From Nitrospira defluvii (GTDB lineage Bacteria > Nitrospirota > Nitrospiria > Nitrospirales > Nitrospiraceae): DNA of 64,000 nt. Positions within the stretch are counted from its first letter, which is position 1; the number at the start of each line of letters is the position of its first letter. The position numbers were made by a program, and so were the translations under genes. Below the pieces are notes generated by a model that was not told the origin of the DNA, ran no database searches, and saw only the letters and a program-made list of their open reading frames with translations. Of the stretch, positions 1-8,181 are shown piece after piece. The stretch is from the NCBI RefSeq assembly GCF_905220995.1, contig NZ_CAJNBJ010000001.1:62001-126000 (forward strand), in the 5' to 3' direction.

Positions 1-185
1 ACCGCCGGCGCGCCATGTTTGCGAGCCCGCTCAAGCGCCAGGGCCTCTTGCTTGTTGCTGAGCACCACCGCAATCTCGGCCGAGAGTGCACGTTGCTCGA
101 TCGCCTCGATGATCGCCTGCAGATTGGAGCCCCGTCCGGACGCCAATACACCCAGCCGCACCAGCCGAGGCGCCTTACCCGACAT
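1..185 (-). CDS. purN: phosphoribosylglycinamide formyltransferase, N-terminal part (cut by window edge)
   Basis: The first 61 codons are visible; the rest lies off the left edge. PurN transfers a formyl group from 10-formyl-THF to GAR, the third step of purine synthesis. The translated start reads [20 protein letters not shown] followed by NLQAIIEAI, the glycine-rich SGxGSNLQA phosphate-binding motif that opens the GART family, then a VVLSNK segment that also fits. The start codon overlaps the end of purM by 11 bases, so translation of the two is probably coupled in a purMN operon. The catalytic Asn-His-Asp residues are outside the window and cannot be checked. Confidence 0.9.
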   Translation of the reverse strand, partial: MSGKAPRLVRLGVLASGRGSNLQAIIEAIEQRALSAEIAVVLSNKQEALALERARKHGAPA

Positions 186-1212
186 AGTCGACCACCCCTT
201 CCTCGGTCTGCTGCGCGACCATCTCTCCGATGTGGTGCGCCTGTTCCCCCAACTCGCGAGCCTTCGCCATTACCCGGTCGGCATGGTCGGGTGCCACCAC
301 CAGGATGAGGCCGATTCCCATGTTGAAGACGCGGTACATTTCGTCCACCGCCACCGCCCCGCGAGATTGAATCGCCTCGAAAATTGGCAGCACCGGCCAA
401 GACCCACGGCGAATCCGCGCACCACAACGCGCTGGAAAGACCCGCGGCAGATTGTCGGTGATGCCTCCGCCGGTGATGTGGGCAATGCCCTTGATGGGAC
501 AACACTCCATCAGCGACAGCACCTGTTTGGCGTAAATCCGCGTGGGGGTCAGCAACGTCTCGCCGAGCGCCCCGCCCAATTCCGGCACGACCGTCTCGAC
601 GGTCAACCGGCTTCGCTCCAGCAGGACCTTCCTGACGAGCGAAAAACCGTTGCTGTGGACGCCGCTCGAGGCCAATCCGATGACCACGTCACCCGGAGCA
701 ATCTGCTTTCCGTCGATGATCTTCGGCCGGTCCACCACGCCCACGGCAAAACCGGCCAGGTCGTATTCACCTTCGCCGTAAAACGAGGGCATCTCGGCCG
801 TTTCGCCCCCGATCAATGCGCAACCGGCCTGGCGACAGCCGTCTGAAATCCCCTTCACCACCGCCGCAGCCGTCGCGATCGACAGTTTCCCGGTGGCAAA
901 GTAGTCGAGGAAGAACAACGGCTCCGCGCCGCTCACGGCAATATCGTTGACGCACATGGCGACCAGGTCGATGCCGACCGTGTCGTGTTTATCCATGAGG
1001 AAGGCGATCTTGAGTTTCGTCCCGACGCCATCCGTCCCAGACACCAACACCGGATCCTGATACCGATTGGCTTGAAACCGGAAGAGGCCGCCGAAGCCGC
1101 CGAGATCGGTCATCACCTCAGGGCGAAACGTGGCGCGCACATGCGGCTTGATCCGTTCGACGAATTCATCGCCGGCATCGATATCGACTCCGGCATCACG
1201 ATAAGTAGTCAT
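175..1212 (-). CDS. purM: phosphoribosylformylglycinamidine cyclo-ligase (AIR synthetase)
   Basis: The 345-residue length is normal for PurM, which closes the imidazole ring of AIR using ATP in purine synthesis. The protein starts [17 protein letters not shown], the classic YxxAGVDI(D)xG opening. It then has [10 protein letters not shown], the family ATP/substrate motif, followed by [28 protein letters not shown], and near the C-terminus [12 protein letters not shown]. All these are typical and nothing is missing. It sits directly before purN with an 11-base overlap. The nearest gene upstream (ntrX) is on the same strand, but a 278-base gap containing a palindromic element separates them. Confidence 0.96.
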   Translation of the reverse strand: MTTYRDAGVDIDAGDEFVERIKPHVRATFRPEVMTDLGGFGGLFRFQANRYQDPVLVSGTDGVGTKLKIAFLMDKHDTVGIDLVAMCVNDIAVSGAEPLFFLDYFATGKLSIATAAAVVKGISDGCRQAGCALIGGETAEMPSFYGEGEYDLAGFAVGVVDRPKIIDGKQIAPGDVVIGLASSGVHSNGFSLVRKVLLERSRLTVETVVPELGGALGETLLTPTRIYAKQVLSLMECCPIKGIAHITGGGITDNLPRVFPARCGARIRRGSWPVLPIFEAIQSRGAVAVDEMYRVFNMGIGLILVVAPDHADRVMAKARELGEQAHHIGEMVAQQTEEGVVDYVG

Positions 1213-1388
1213 TGGGGCCGCATCTTAACGAGCCGACTGATAGCCGGTCAACAATAGTCTCATGCGCTCACTCTCTCCGTGAGCCCCTTACACGTCACGA
1301 CTACAGGGGCTGCTCACACTGGTCATTCAACAAGGCCGCAGGCGAGCAAGAACCGAAGGCGTACTCATGAACTTCACTCCCCTGTCAT

Positions 1389-1484
1389 CGAATGGGGTCC
1401 TGCAGCCTCCTTACTGCGCGCATCGGACGAGCACCTTCAGAGGTGCGCGTTCTGCGAGCACAGGAGGCTACAGGACCCCATTCG
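1389..1484. repeat. palindromic intergenic element, type B copy 1
   Basis: A 23-base left arm (1389-1411) and a 23-base right arm (1462-1484) are reverse complements with one mismatch. Between them lies a core that starts TACTGCGCGCATCGGACGAG, contains a small hairpin (GCACCT / AGGTGC) and ends GCGCGTTCTGCGAGCA. The same core boxes occur in two tandem copies near 47.4-47.7 kb, but those have different arm sequences. No coding capacity is evident. It lies just downstream of the ntrX stop codon, so it could act as a transcription terminator or a transcript-end structure. It is probably a small non-autonomous mobile or REP-like element. Confidence 0.8.
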
Positions 1485-1490
1485 CCCCCC

Positions 1491-2891
1491 CTACATCTCG
1501 GGGCGCATCTCCACATCGAGCAACTTAATCTTTCGATGCAGATGGCTGCGTTCGATCTTGAGATCTTCCGCCGTGCGGGAAATATTCCAGTGATGTTCGC
1601 GCAACTTCCGCGCAATGAACTCTTTTTCAAACGCATTCCGTGCGTCACGGAGCGAATCATAGGGCCTGGTCAGCAACGTATTGACCGGTTGCGCCCCGCC
1701 GGCCGATTGCGCGGCGGACAGTTGAGGACGCACCTGCAACGCAACGGACGCGTGCGACACCTCGATCACCGGTCCCGGCACCATGATCATCAGCCGCTCG
1801 ATCAGGTTGCGCAGTTCGCGAATGTTTCCCGGCCATTCATAGTGCATGAACACCTCCATGGCTTCCGGGGAGACCTGCTTCAGCTTCAGCCCCTGCTCTT
1901 CGGCATGCACGCGCAGGAAATGTTTTACCAGCAAGGGAATATCTTCGCGGCGATCGCGCAAGGTGGGCACGACGATCGGCACCACGTTCAGCCGGTAGAA
2001 CAAGTCCTCGCGGAACGTCCCCTTGTCGATCTCCTGCAAGAGATCTTTGTTCGAGGCCGCCAGGACGCGCACATCCACCTTGATCAGCTTGGTCCCCCCC
2101 ACGCGCGTGAACTGCTGCTCCTGCAGCGCCCGCAACACCTTGGCCTGAGTGCTCACACTCATGTCCGCGATCTCGTCGAGAAACAGGGTGCCGCCGTCGG
2201 CCTGCTCGAACTGTCCGCGCTTCATGGTGGTCGCCCCGCTGAAGGCGCCTCGTTCGTGACCGAACAATTCACTTTCGATCAACGTTTCGGGAATGGCCGC
2301 GCAGTTCACCGCCACGAACGGTCGGGTAGCCCGCCCGCTGTGTTGATGGATGGCCCTGGCCACCAGTTCCTTGCCGGTGCCGTTCTCCCCGCCGATCAAG
2401 ACCCGGCTGTTGGTCGGCCCGGCCGTTGCAATGATCTGTTTCAGCTGCTGCATGGCAGGCGACTGCCCGATCAGTTCGAATTTCCGCTCCACCTTGGTGC
2501 GGAGGGTGCGATTTTCCTGCTCGAGCCGATGTTGGTCCAACGCGTGCTTGACCCGCAGGGTCACGTTTTCGAGTGAGAGCGGTTTTTCAATGTAGTCGTA
2601 GGCCCCCAGCTTAATCGCTTTGACCGCCGTCTCAATCGAGCCATGTCCGGACATCATCATGACCTGAGTGTTCGGAACCAGTTCACGCAAGCGCCGCAAG
2701 GTCTCCAACCCGTCCATTTCGGGCATCCAGATGTCGAGCATCATGAGCTCCGGCGGACTTGTTGCGCACAACTTGAGGGCTTCGACGCCGCTCTTCGCCA
2801 CACTCACGTCATACCCTTCATCCTCCAAAATGCTGCTCAGGGAATTCAGGATGGACACTTCATCATCGACAATGAGAATCGAGGCAGACAT
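1491..2891 (-). CDS. ntrX: NtrC-family sigma54-dependent response regulator (NtrX-like)
   Basis: This 466-residue regulator has three domains. The receiver (1-115) has its phospho-acceptor Asp at residue 53 in MLDIWMPEMDG. The AAA+ sigma54-activation domain has Walker A GGENGTGKE at 167-175, the sigma54-contacting GAFSGA loop at 215-220 and Walker B TLFLDE at 235-240. A C-terminal Fis-type helix-turn-helix reads NISRTAEDLKIERSHLHRKI. NtrX proteins activate sigma54 promoters in response to the membrane kinase NtrY, often in nitrogen, redox or envelope control. The gene starts 11 bases after the stop of the kinase gene, with a GGGAG ribosome site, so the pair is an operon. The name rests on architecture plus the NtrY neighbour; the regulon is not known from the sequence. 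Confidence 0.9.
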   Translation of the reverse strand: MSASILIVDDEVSILNSLSSILEDEGYDVSVAKSGVEALKLCATSPPELMMLDIWMPEMDGLETLRRLRELVPNTQVMMMSGHGSIETAVKAIKLGAYDYIEKPLSLENVTLRVKHALDQHRLEQENRTLRTKVERKFELIGQSPAMQQLKQIIATAGPTNSRVLIGGENGTGKELVARAIHQHSGRATRPFVAVNCAAIPETLIESELFGHERGAFSGATTMKRGQFEQADGGTLFLDEIADMSVSTQAKVLRALQEQQFTRVGGTKLIKVDVRVLAASNKDLLQEIDKGTFREDLFYRLNVVPIVVPTLRDRREDIPLLVKHFLRVHAEEQGLKLKQVSPEAMEVFMHYEWPGNIRELRNLIERLMIMVPGPVIEVSHASVALQVRPQLSAAQSAGGAQPVNTLLTRPYDSLRDARNAFEKEFIARKLREHHWNISRTAEDLKIERSHLHRKIKLLDVEMRPEM

Positions 2892-2902
2892 AGACGCTCC
2901 CG

Positions 2903-5200
2903 TTAAACCGGCAACTCGAACGTAAACAAGGCCCCCTTGGGTTGATGATTCCCCGCGTGAATCTGACCGTCGTGGTCCGTCACGATCCGGCGCACGATCG
3001 CCAACCCCAGGCCTGTCCCCGTTTTCTTCCGCGAGAAGTAGGGCACGAACAGCTTTTCCTGATCCTCCTGGGCGATACCGGTCCCCTCATCGGCCACGGT
3101 GACCACGGCGCGGCGTTGCTTCGTATCGTACCGGGTCGTGATCCACAATCGCCCCTTGTGATTCATGGCATGGATGCCGTTATCGCACAGATTGACGAAC
3201 ACCCGTTTGATCTGTTCACGGTCGAAATTGAATGGCGGCAGATCGGGATCGAGCGACACCGCACACACGATCTCCCGATGGGCGCTCTCATACAACGCCA
3301 CGACTTCCTTCACGACATCGTCGAGGGAGTTCATCGTCATGTGCGGGGCCGGCATCCGCGCGAATTTTGAGAACTCATCGAGCATCTGCTTGAGGCTGCC
3401 GACCTCGTTGATGATCACCTGAGTGGACTCATCGCAGATCCGGTCGAAGTCGGGCGCCTTGTCCTGGAATTTCTTCCGCAGCCGCTGGGCCGAAAGCTGA
3501 ATCGGCGTCAATGGGTTCTTGATCTCATGGGCGATCCGTTGCGCGACTTCCCGCCAGGCCGCCGCCTTCTGCGCCTTGATTAACTCCGACAGGTCTTCGA
3601 AAATCACGACGAACCCGAGATCCTTGTTCGACTCGTCCCGCATCCGCGAGCAATGCACGCCCATGGTCAGGAACCGTCCCTGCAAATCCAACTGCCCTTC
3701 CAAGGCAATGTTGTCCCGCTGGTCGGCCAGCATGCGGTCGTACACGGATTGAAACAGATCGAGCTTGTACTCCTTGAACACCTCGTTGGCGGACCGCCCG
3801 CGAAACCGGTCGGCCCATAAGCCCAACATGCGCTCCGCCGAGGGGTTGAAGGTGGTGATGATCCCCTGCCGGTCGATGGATAACACCCCCGCGGCAATGG
3901 TATCGACGACCGTCTCGATATAGGCGCGCCGTCGATCCAGTTCGAGATTGGATTGGCGGAGCGACACGTTCGCTTCTTCCACCTTGCTCTTACTGCTTTG
4001 CAAGTCGGCCGTCATGCGGTTGAAGGATTCGACTAGGGTGCCGATTTCGTCCGTCGCCTTCGCCTCGATGCGCACCGACAAATCCCCCTGCGCAATGGCT
4101 TCAGTCGCCTCGGCCAATCGTTGAATCGGCACCGTAATACCCCGCGCGACGTAGAAGCCGAACCAGGTGGCGCTGAACAAAATCATCACGGTGATGACCG
4201 CGACCAACAGATAGGCGCCGGCCTTGATGGGGTTCTTCATCGCCTTCATCTGCTTGTACTCGGCGTATTGCCGGCCGATGCTCTCCATCTTGCCGAGCAG
4301 CGATTCCGGCACATAGGCATCCACCACCACCACACCGTCGATCTCTCCCCGGCGCACACTGGACGCGATCGGCACACCGGCCCTCACCAGCCGACCGGTC
4401 TGCGCTTCTTGCACCGACGTCAATTCTTGCTTGCCGTTGATCACCTGCAACACCAGCTGGCCGATCGGCAGGTCAAGCACCGTCACCGGCACCTCGGGAT
4501 CCAAGGCTTTCGTCAGGGTCTCCATTTTGGAAGAGAACACCTCGATCCCGGCCGTGGCATATTCCGCGCGTTTTCTGGCGATCGCCGCGACCAGCAGATC
4601 GCGCTGCTCCGGCAATAACAACTCTTCCCGAAAAATTTCATGACTGATGGCGCGAGCACTGTTGATGGCCAGGGACACATGCCCGGCATGGTGCATGCGC
4701 GCAACCTCATAGGAGTCCTTCATCACGTGTTCGATCTGGTCGTTAAACCAGACATCAACCGCTTTATTGACCAATCCACTGGCGACCAGCGCCAGCAGCA
4801 CCGTCGGAATCAACGAAAAGCCGATGAAGGCCGCCACTAACTTCGCCCGAAACCCGGACCCCACGAGGCGATGCCGGCGTTCGAAATAGGCTTTGATGAG
4901 GTTGCGCGAGAGGAGCAACGTCAGGACGACGAAGCCGATCAGATCAAGATTGACCAGCAGCAACACAAAGGCATAGCCGGTGCTGGGCAGGAACGAGTCC
5001 GACTCCTCCCCGAGCGGAACGGCCATTTGCGCATAATAGAAGGTGAGCGCGAGGCAGGGGAGCAGCAGAATCAGGACGATCCACACGGGTCGGACATGGC
5101 GTTTGCGCCGCTCGTGTTCAAGCGATGCGGGTGTGGACGACTCTTGTTCGCGCAGCACCCCCGGGGGGAGGAGCTTGGTCATGTCCGTCGACTCAGGCAT
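2903..5200 (-). CDS. ntrY: NtrY-like membrane sensor histidine kinase
   Basis: The 765-residue layout matches NtrY. Two N-terminal membrane helices (about residues 39-100) and a further helix near 125-150 precede a periplasmic-type sensor region. Another helix follows near 330-350, then a HAMP linker (ITVPIQRLAEATEAIAQGDL), a PAS domain, and a HisKA domain with the phosphorylated His at 558 in HEIKNPLTPIQ. The C-terminal ATPase domain carries NLCDNGIHAM (N box), ADEGTGI (G1) and GTGLGLAIV (G2). It should phosphorylate the downstream response regulator. Transcription probably starts from the promoter described at 5244-5272. An alternative start is the Met seven codons in (MTKLLPPG). Confidence 0.92.
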   Translation of the reverse strand: MPESTDMTKLLPPGVLREQESSTPASLEHERRKRHVRPVWIVLILLLPCLALTFYYAQMAVPLGEESDSFLPSTGYAFVLLLVNLDLIGFVVLTLLLSRNLIKAYFERRHRLVGSGFRAKLVAAFIGFSLIPTVLLALVASGLVNKAVDVWFNDQIEHVMKDSYEVARMHHAGHVSLAINSARAISHEIFREELLLPEQRDLLVAAIARKRAEYATAGIEVFSSKMETLTKALDPEVPVTVLDLPIGQLVLQVINGKQELTSVQEAQTGRLVRAGVPIASSVRRGEIDGVVVVDAYVPESLLGKMESIGRQYAEYKQMKAMKNPIKAGAYLLVAVITVMILFSATWFGFYVARGITVPIQRLAEATEAIAQGDLSVRIEAKATDEIGTLVESFNRMTADLQSSKSKVEEANVSLRQSNLELDRRRAYIETVVDTIAAGVLSIDRQGIITTFNPSAERMLGLWADRFRGRSANEVFKEYKLDLFQSVYDRMLADQRDNIALEGQLDLQGRFLTMGVHCSRMRDESNKDLGFVVIFEDLSELIKAQKAAAWREVAQRIAHEIKNPLTPIQLSAQRLRKKFQDKAPDFDRICDESTQVIINEVGSLKQMLDEFSKFARMPAPHMTMNSLDDVVKEVVALYESAHREIVCAVSLDPDLPPFNFDREQIKRVFVNLCDNGIHAMNHKGRLWITTRYDTKQRRAVVTVADEGTGIAQEDQEKLFVPYFSRKKTGTGLGLAIVRRIVTDHDGQIHAGNHQPKGALFTFELPV

Positions 5201-5243
5201 CGCGGCTACTCCGGCTTAGTCCCGACCTGTGCGGGCCTGTCTC

Positions 5244-5272
5244 ACTATAACGAATTCCTTGGAGAGTCTCAA
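5244..5272 (-). promoter_or_regulatory. sigma70-type promoter for ntrYX
   Basis: On the minus strand, TTGAGA (-35, 5 of 6 consensus bases) at 5267-5272 is followed by a spacer of exactly 17 bases and TATAGT (-10, 5 of 6) at 5244-5249. The expected start site is about 35-40 bases before the ntrY start codon. This is among the best sigma70-like matches I found in the window. It is a prediction from sequence only. Confidence 0.6.
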
Positions 5273-5401
5273 AAATCGAACCAGACCGGTCGGTCGCGCA
5301 GAACAGGGCTCGGCGCCAGAGACACGTATGCAGGGAGGGGCGGAACCAGCGGAAGGACAGACGGCCGGGACCCAGACGCGCCCACAGGAATCGGCCACAG
5401 G

Positions 5402-5821
5402 TTACGGGGTATGGATCGATGGTTTCCCGGAAGTCAGGCTGACGAATTTCATCCTCAAGGCGTAGAGCATGTCCTTCATGACCACCTGCTCGTCCGACGT
5501 GAGGTTGCCGCGCGTCTTCTCTTCCAACATCGACAGGAGATCGATGATTTCCTTGGCCTGCGGAAGGTTCAACGGCATCGACGGTTGCTGGGGGTCCAGT
5601 TGTTCTCCCATCAGCATCAACGCCGAACTTCCCATGGAAATCACGAAGGACGAAAAGTTAACCGGCAGGTGTCCGGCATACCCATGTGCATCAGCATGAT
5701 GAGCCTCGGCCGGCGCGGCTTCGGGGGTGGGAGACTTGGGGGCCGCTGCTGCCTGAGGCGCTTCCTCCCCTCGTCCGCGGCGATCACGGATGACGAACCC
5801 CTGTTCCTGCTCTTCCCCCAT
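5402..5821 (-). CDS. DUF1844 family protein
   Basis: This 139-residue cytosolic protein has a charged and Ala/Pro-rich N-terminal third with a His-rich patch (AHHADAHGYAGH). A conserved helical domain follows, beginning NFSSFVISMGSSALMLMGE and continuing with LPQAKEIIDLLSMLEEKTRG, NLTSDEQ and MLYALRMKFV. These are the hallmarks of DUF1844, a family of unknown function common in Nitrospirota, Planctomycetota and Deltaproteobacteria. It is monocistronic: mazG diverges upstream and ntrY lies 201 bases downstream on the same strand behind its own promoter. Confidence 0.8.
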   Translation of the reverse strand: MGEEQEQGFVIRDRRGRGEEAPQAAAAPKSPTPEAAPAEAHHADAHGYAGHLPVNFSSFVISMGSSALMLMGEQLDPQQPSMPLNLPQAKEIIDLLSMLEEKTRGNLTSDEQVVMKDMLYALRMKFVSLTSGKPSIHTP

Positions 5822-5953
5822 ACTCTTCCTCCGATGACATGACCGGCAATGCAGGCGCGTACCCTACCATAGGCCTCGAAGGCGCGCAAGGCAGCAGGCC
5901 CCGTTGAAGGCCGGATCAAACTCGGTTAGAGTGGCGCCACGAAGGGAATCTGC

Positions 5954-6862
5954 ATGTCTGCACGTTTCGATGACGTTGTTCGCATCATGGCCCGCCTCCG
6001 GGCGCCCGGAGGGTGCCCCTGGGACCGGAAACAAACCCATGAATCCCTCAAACCCTACTTGATCGAGGAAACCTACGAAGCGCTCGACACCATTGATCGG
6101 CGCGATTTTCCCAAACTCAAGGAAGAACTGGGAGACGTGTTGCTTCAGGTCTTGTTTCACAGTCAGATCGGCACGGAAGCAGGCACCTTCACCATGGAAG
6201 ACGTGCTCGAACAACTTGCCGACAAGTTGGTGCGCCGCCATCCACACGTGTTCGGCGACGGCGCGGCCGAAGCCCCGGCTCTCAACTCCGATCAAGTGGT
6301 GCATCGATGGGAGGACATCAAACGGGCCGAGCGGAAAAACGCCGGAAAACCGAACTCTGTCTTGCACGACATTCCGAAAGCCCTGCCGGCCTTGCTGCGT
6401 GCCTACCAAACCCAGGTACGTGCGGCGCGGGTGGGATTCGACTGGCCGGACAGCCCGCAGGGGCTGGCTGCCGTCCTCGATAAAGTGGAAGAAGAACTCA
6501 GGGAGCTGCGCCACGCTATCCTCGAGGCATCAACTCCCGCTCAGACGGCGTCCGATCCCAAAGTGGAACCGACAGCAGCCATGGCGGCCGAACTGGGGGA
6601 CCTGCTGTTCTCCCTGGTCAACGTGGCGAGGCATCTCAAGGTGAACCCTGAGGAGTCCTTGCGACTGGCCACGAATCGCTTCACGACCCGTTTTCAGTTC
6701 ATTGAGCAGGAAGCCGCACGGAGCGGGCGCGCTGTGCAGGACCTGACCCTGGCAGAACTGGATGCCTACTGGAATGCCGCCAAGCAGTTGGAAACGCAGG
6801 GGCAGGCCGAGACGAAGCCTACGCTGACCTCATCAACCACGCCGACAGATACCGCCTCATGA
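5954..6862 (+). CDS. mazG: nucleoside triphosphate pyrophosphohydrolase MazG
   Basis: MazG hydrolyses NTPs to NMP and PPi, which helps clean the nucleotide pool and modulate stringent signalling. The protein (302 residues) begins with the diagnostic MARLRAPGGCPWDRKQTH and then has SLKPYLIEETYEALDTID, which holds the EExxE metal-binding motif. ELGDVLLQVLFHS follows. The second MazG repeat carries AELGDLLFSLVNVARHL. It is somewhat longer than the E. coli protein (263) because of an inter-repeat insert and a Thr/Ser-rich tail. The stop codon overlaps the start of the next gene (ATGA), so the two are co-translated. Confidence 0.95.
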   Translation: MSARFDDVVRIMARLRAPGGCPWDRKQTHESLKPYLIEETYEALDTIDRRDFPKLKEELGDVLLQVLFHSQIGTEAGTFTMEDVLEQLADKLVRRHPHVFGDGAAEAPALNSDQVVHRWEDIKRAERKNAGKPNSVLHDIPKALPALLRAYQTQVRAARVGFDWPDSPQGLAAVLDKVEEELRELRHAILEASTPAQTASDPKVEPTAAMAAELGDLLFSLVNVARHLKVNPEESLRLATNRFTTRFQFIEQEAARSGRAVQDLTLAELDAYWNAAKQLETQGQAETKPTLTSSTTPTDTAS

Positions 6863-7473
6863 CCACCGACAAGAATCCATATGAAGAAGGCAAACGCGCC
6901 GGGCTCCATCCGCTCATCGTGATCTTCGGCGCCATTCTGATCATGTGGCTCCTCATCAATCTCGCCGTGCCCAGCGGCAAACAGAAACAAGCCACCGGCC
7001 CGGAGATTTCGCAGGTCGTGATCGAAGATCCTGATGCGGCGCCGGTGATGTACAAGGTTCACGCGACGTTGACGGAATTTAATGCCGTGAGTATCGTGGT
7101 GCCGGCGCAGGTCACGACCAGCCAAGTCGTCGGCCTGTTGAAACGATTCAAGGAAGCCCGGTTGGATCAGAGTCTCCCGACCATGCTCCCGGCCACCAGC
7201 CCCGGCCACAAACTCGGCGACCAGGCCGTCGCCGACTTCTACATCTTCTCAGATCCGAAGTATGCCGCACCGGAAGTCGTCGGAACCTTGGCGCGCGGCG
7301 CCCATGCTCCGGGAAACCTCTACCCGCAGGCGATTCCGTTCGAAGAAGCGATGGAACAGGTGCGCGGCCACTACCGTATCGACCTGAATGATACGAGCAA
7401 TCCCGACACCGGGGCCATCGGATTTGCCGACGAATCCGGCGTGCATAGCAAACACTATCGACGCATTTTTTAG
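6859..7473 (+). CDS. single-pass membrane-anchored protein of unknown function
   Basis: I do not recognise a family. The 204 residues show a short cytoplasmic N-terminus, one membrane helix at about 20-38 (LIVIFGAILIMWLLINLAV), and a soluble domain of about 165 residues with mixed alpha/beta character, probably periplasmic. No cysteines or obvious catalytic motif stand out. The start overlaps the mazG stop by four bases, so expression is tied to mazG. Co-occurrence with mazG does not by itself suggest a role. Confidence 0.7.
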   Translation: MTTDKNPYEEGKRAGLHPLIVIFGAILIMWLLINLAVPSGKQKQATGPEISQVVIEDPDAAPVMYKVHATLTEFNAVSIVVPAQVTTSQVVGLLKRFKEARLDQSLPTMLPATSPGHKLGDQAVADFYIFSDPKYAAPEVVGTLARGAHAPGNLYPQAIPFEEAMEQVRGHYRIDLNDTSNPDTGAIGFADESGVHSKHYRRIF

Positions 7474-7736
7474 CTTCTCAGCCGAAAACCCGCTCCAGGA
7501 AAGCCTTCGCTATCCCCAGCCGCATGAGGATCGGCAAAGATGCACCTAGGGGTTTTCATCTTCTACAGCCTATTGTGGTCTCCTGCATGCTTACCCCAAT
7601 GCCTAAAACTTGTGCAGGCTGCTGAAGGACCGTTCTGCTAAGGGCCTTGGGCGGGTCGACCAGGGATATACACATGCTTATCCACAGATTCTGTGCGTGG
7701 GGGATACCGTACGGCAGTCGCAAGGACGAGGAGGAA

Positions 7737-8153
7737 TTAGGCCCCGAGGCCGATCGTCTGTTTGATCTCGGCCCGCAGAGCCTCCTGCTCGGTTTGAACC
7801 CAGGCATCGAGCTGCGGAAAGTGATGGGCGAGCGGACCCGTGAAGGGCGGGACCAAGACATCGGCGCGGTCCTTCAACCAGCCTTCGGCCTCGGCAATCC
7901 GCAGCTTCTGATCCCCGATCTTGCGCGAGAGCAACTTGTTCAGCATCAGCTGTTGTCCCGGACTGCCGGTGACCGCGCCGAGAAGCTTGGTCTTCACATA
8001 GTCCAATTCTTCGGCCAGGGCGATCTTGACACGAACGGCATGGGTCGCCGCCCAGGTGGCCCGTTGAATGGAATAGTCATACGAAAACACCGGCTCCCTC
8101 GGCTCACGAAACGGGCCGGCCACATTGGAGATCACTAACTGGTCGTTGAGCAT
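7737..8153 (-). CDS. conserved hypothetical protein
   Basis: This is a 138-residue soluble protein rich in charged helices (RVKIALAEELDYVKTKLLGA, LLSRKIGDQKLRIAEAEGWL) with no signal peptide or membrane helix. I cannot assign a family. It follows hemG on the same strand after a 28-base gap and so may be the last gene of the haem cluster. The start at 8153 gives MLNDQLVISN. Downstream (7474-7736) I see no gene. Confidence 0.6.
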   Translation of the reverse strand: MLNDQLVISNVAGPFREPREPVFSYDYSIQRATWAATHAVRVKIALAEELDYVKTKLLGAVTGSPGQQLMLNKLLSRKIGDQKLRIAEAEGWLKDRADVLVPPFTGPLAHHFPQLDAWVQTEQEALRAEIKQTIGLGA

Positions 8154-8181
8154 GTCCGCATGTCCTCTCTCGTCTCACTCA

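Noticed and set aside
7670-7710. A perfect DnaA-box-like TTATCCACA and the overlapping palindrome CACAGATTCTGTG
   Set aside because: A single box does not make an origin; no box cluster, AT-rich unwinding stretch or dnaA/dnaN gene is near. Kept as chance or a minor element.
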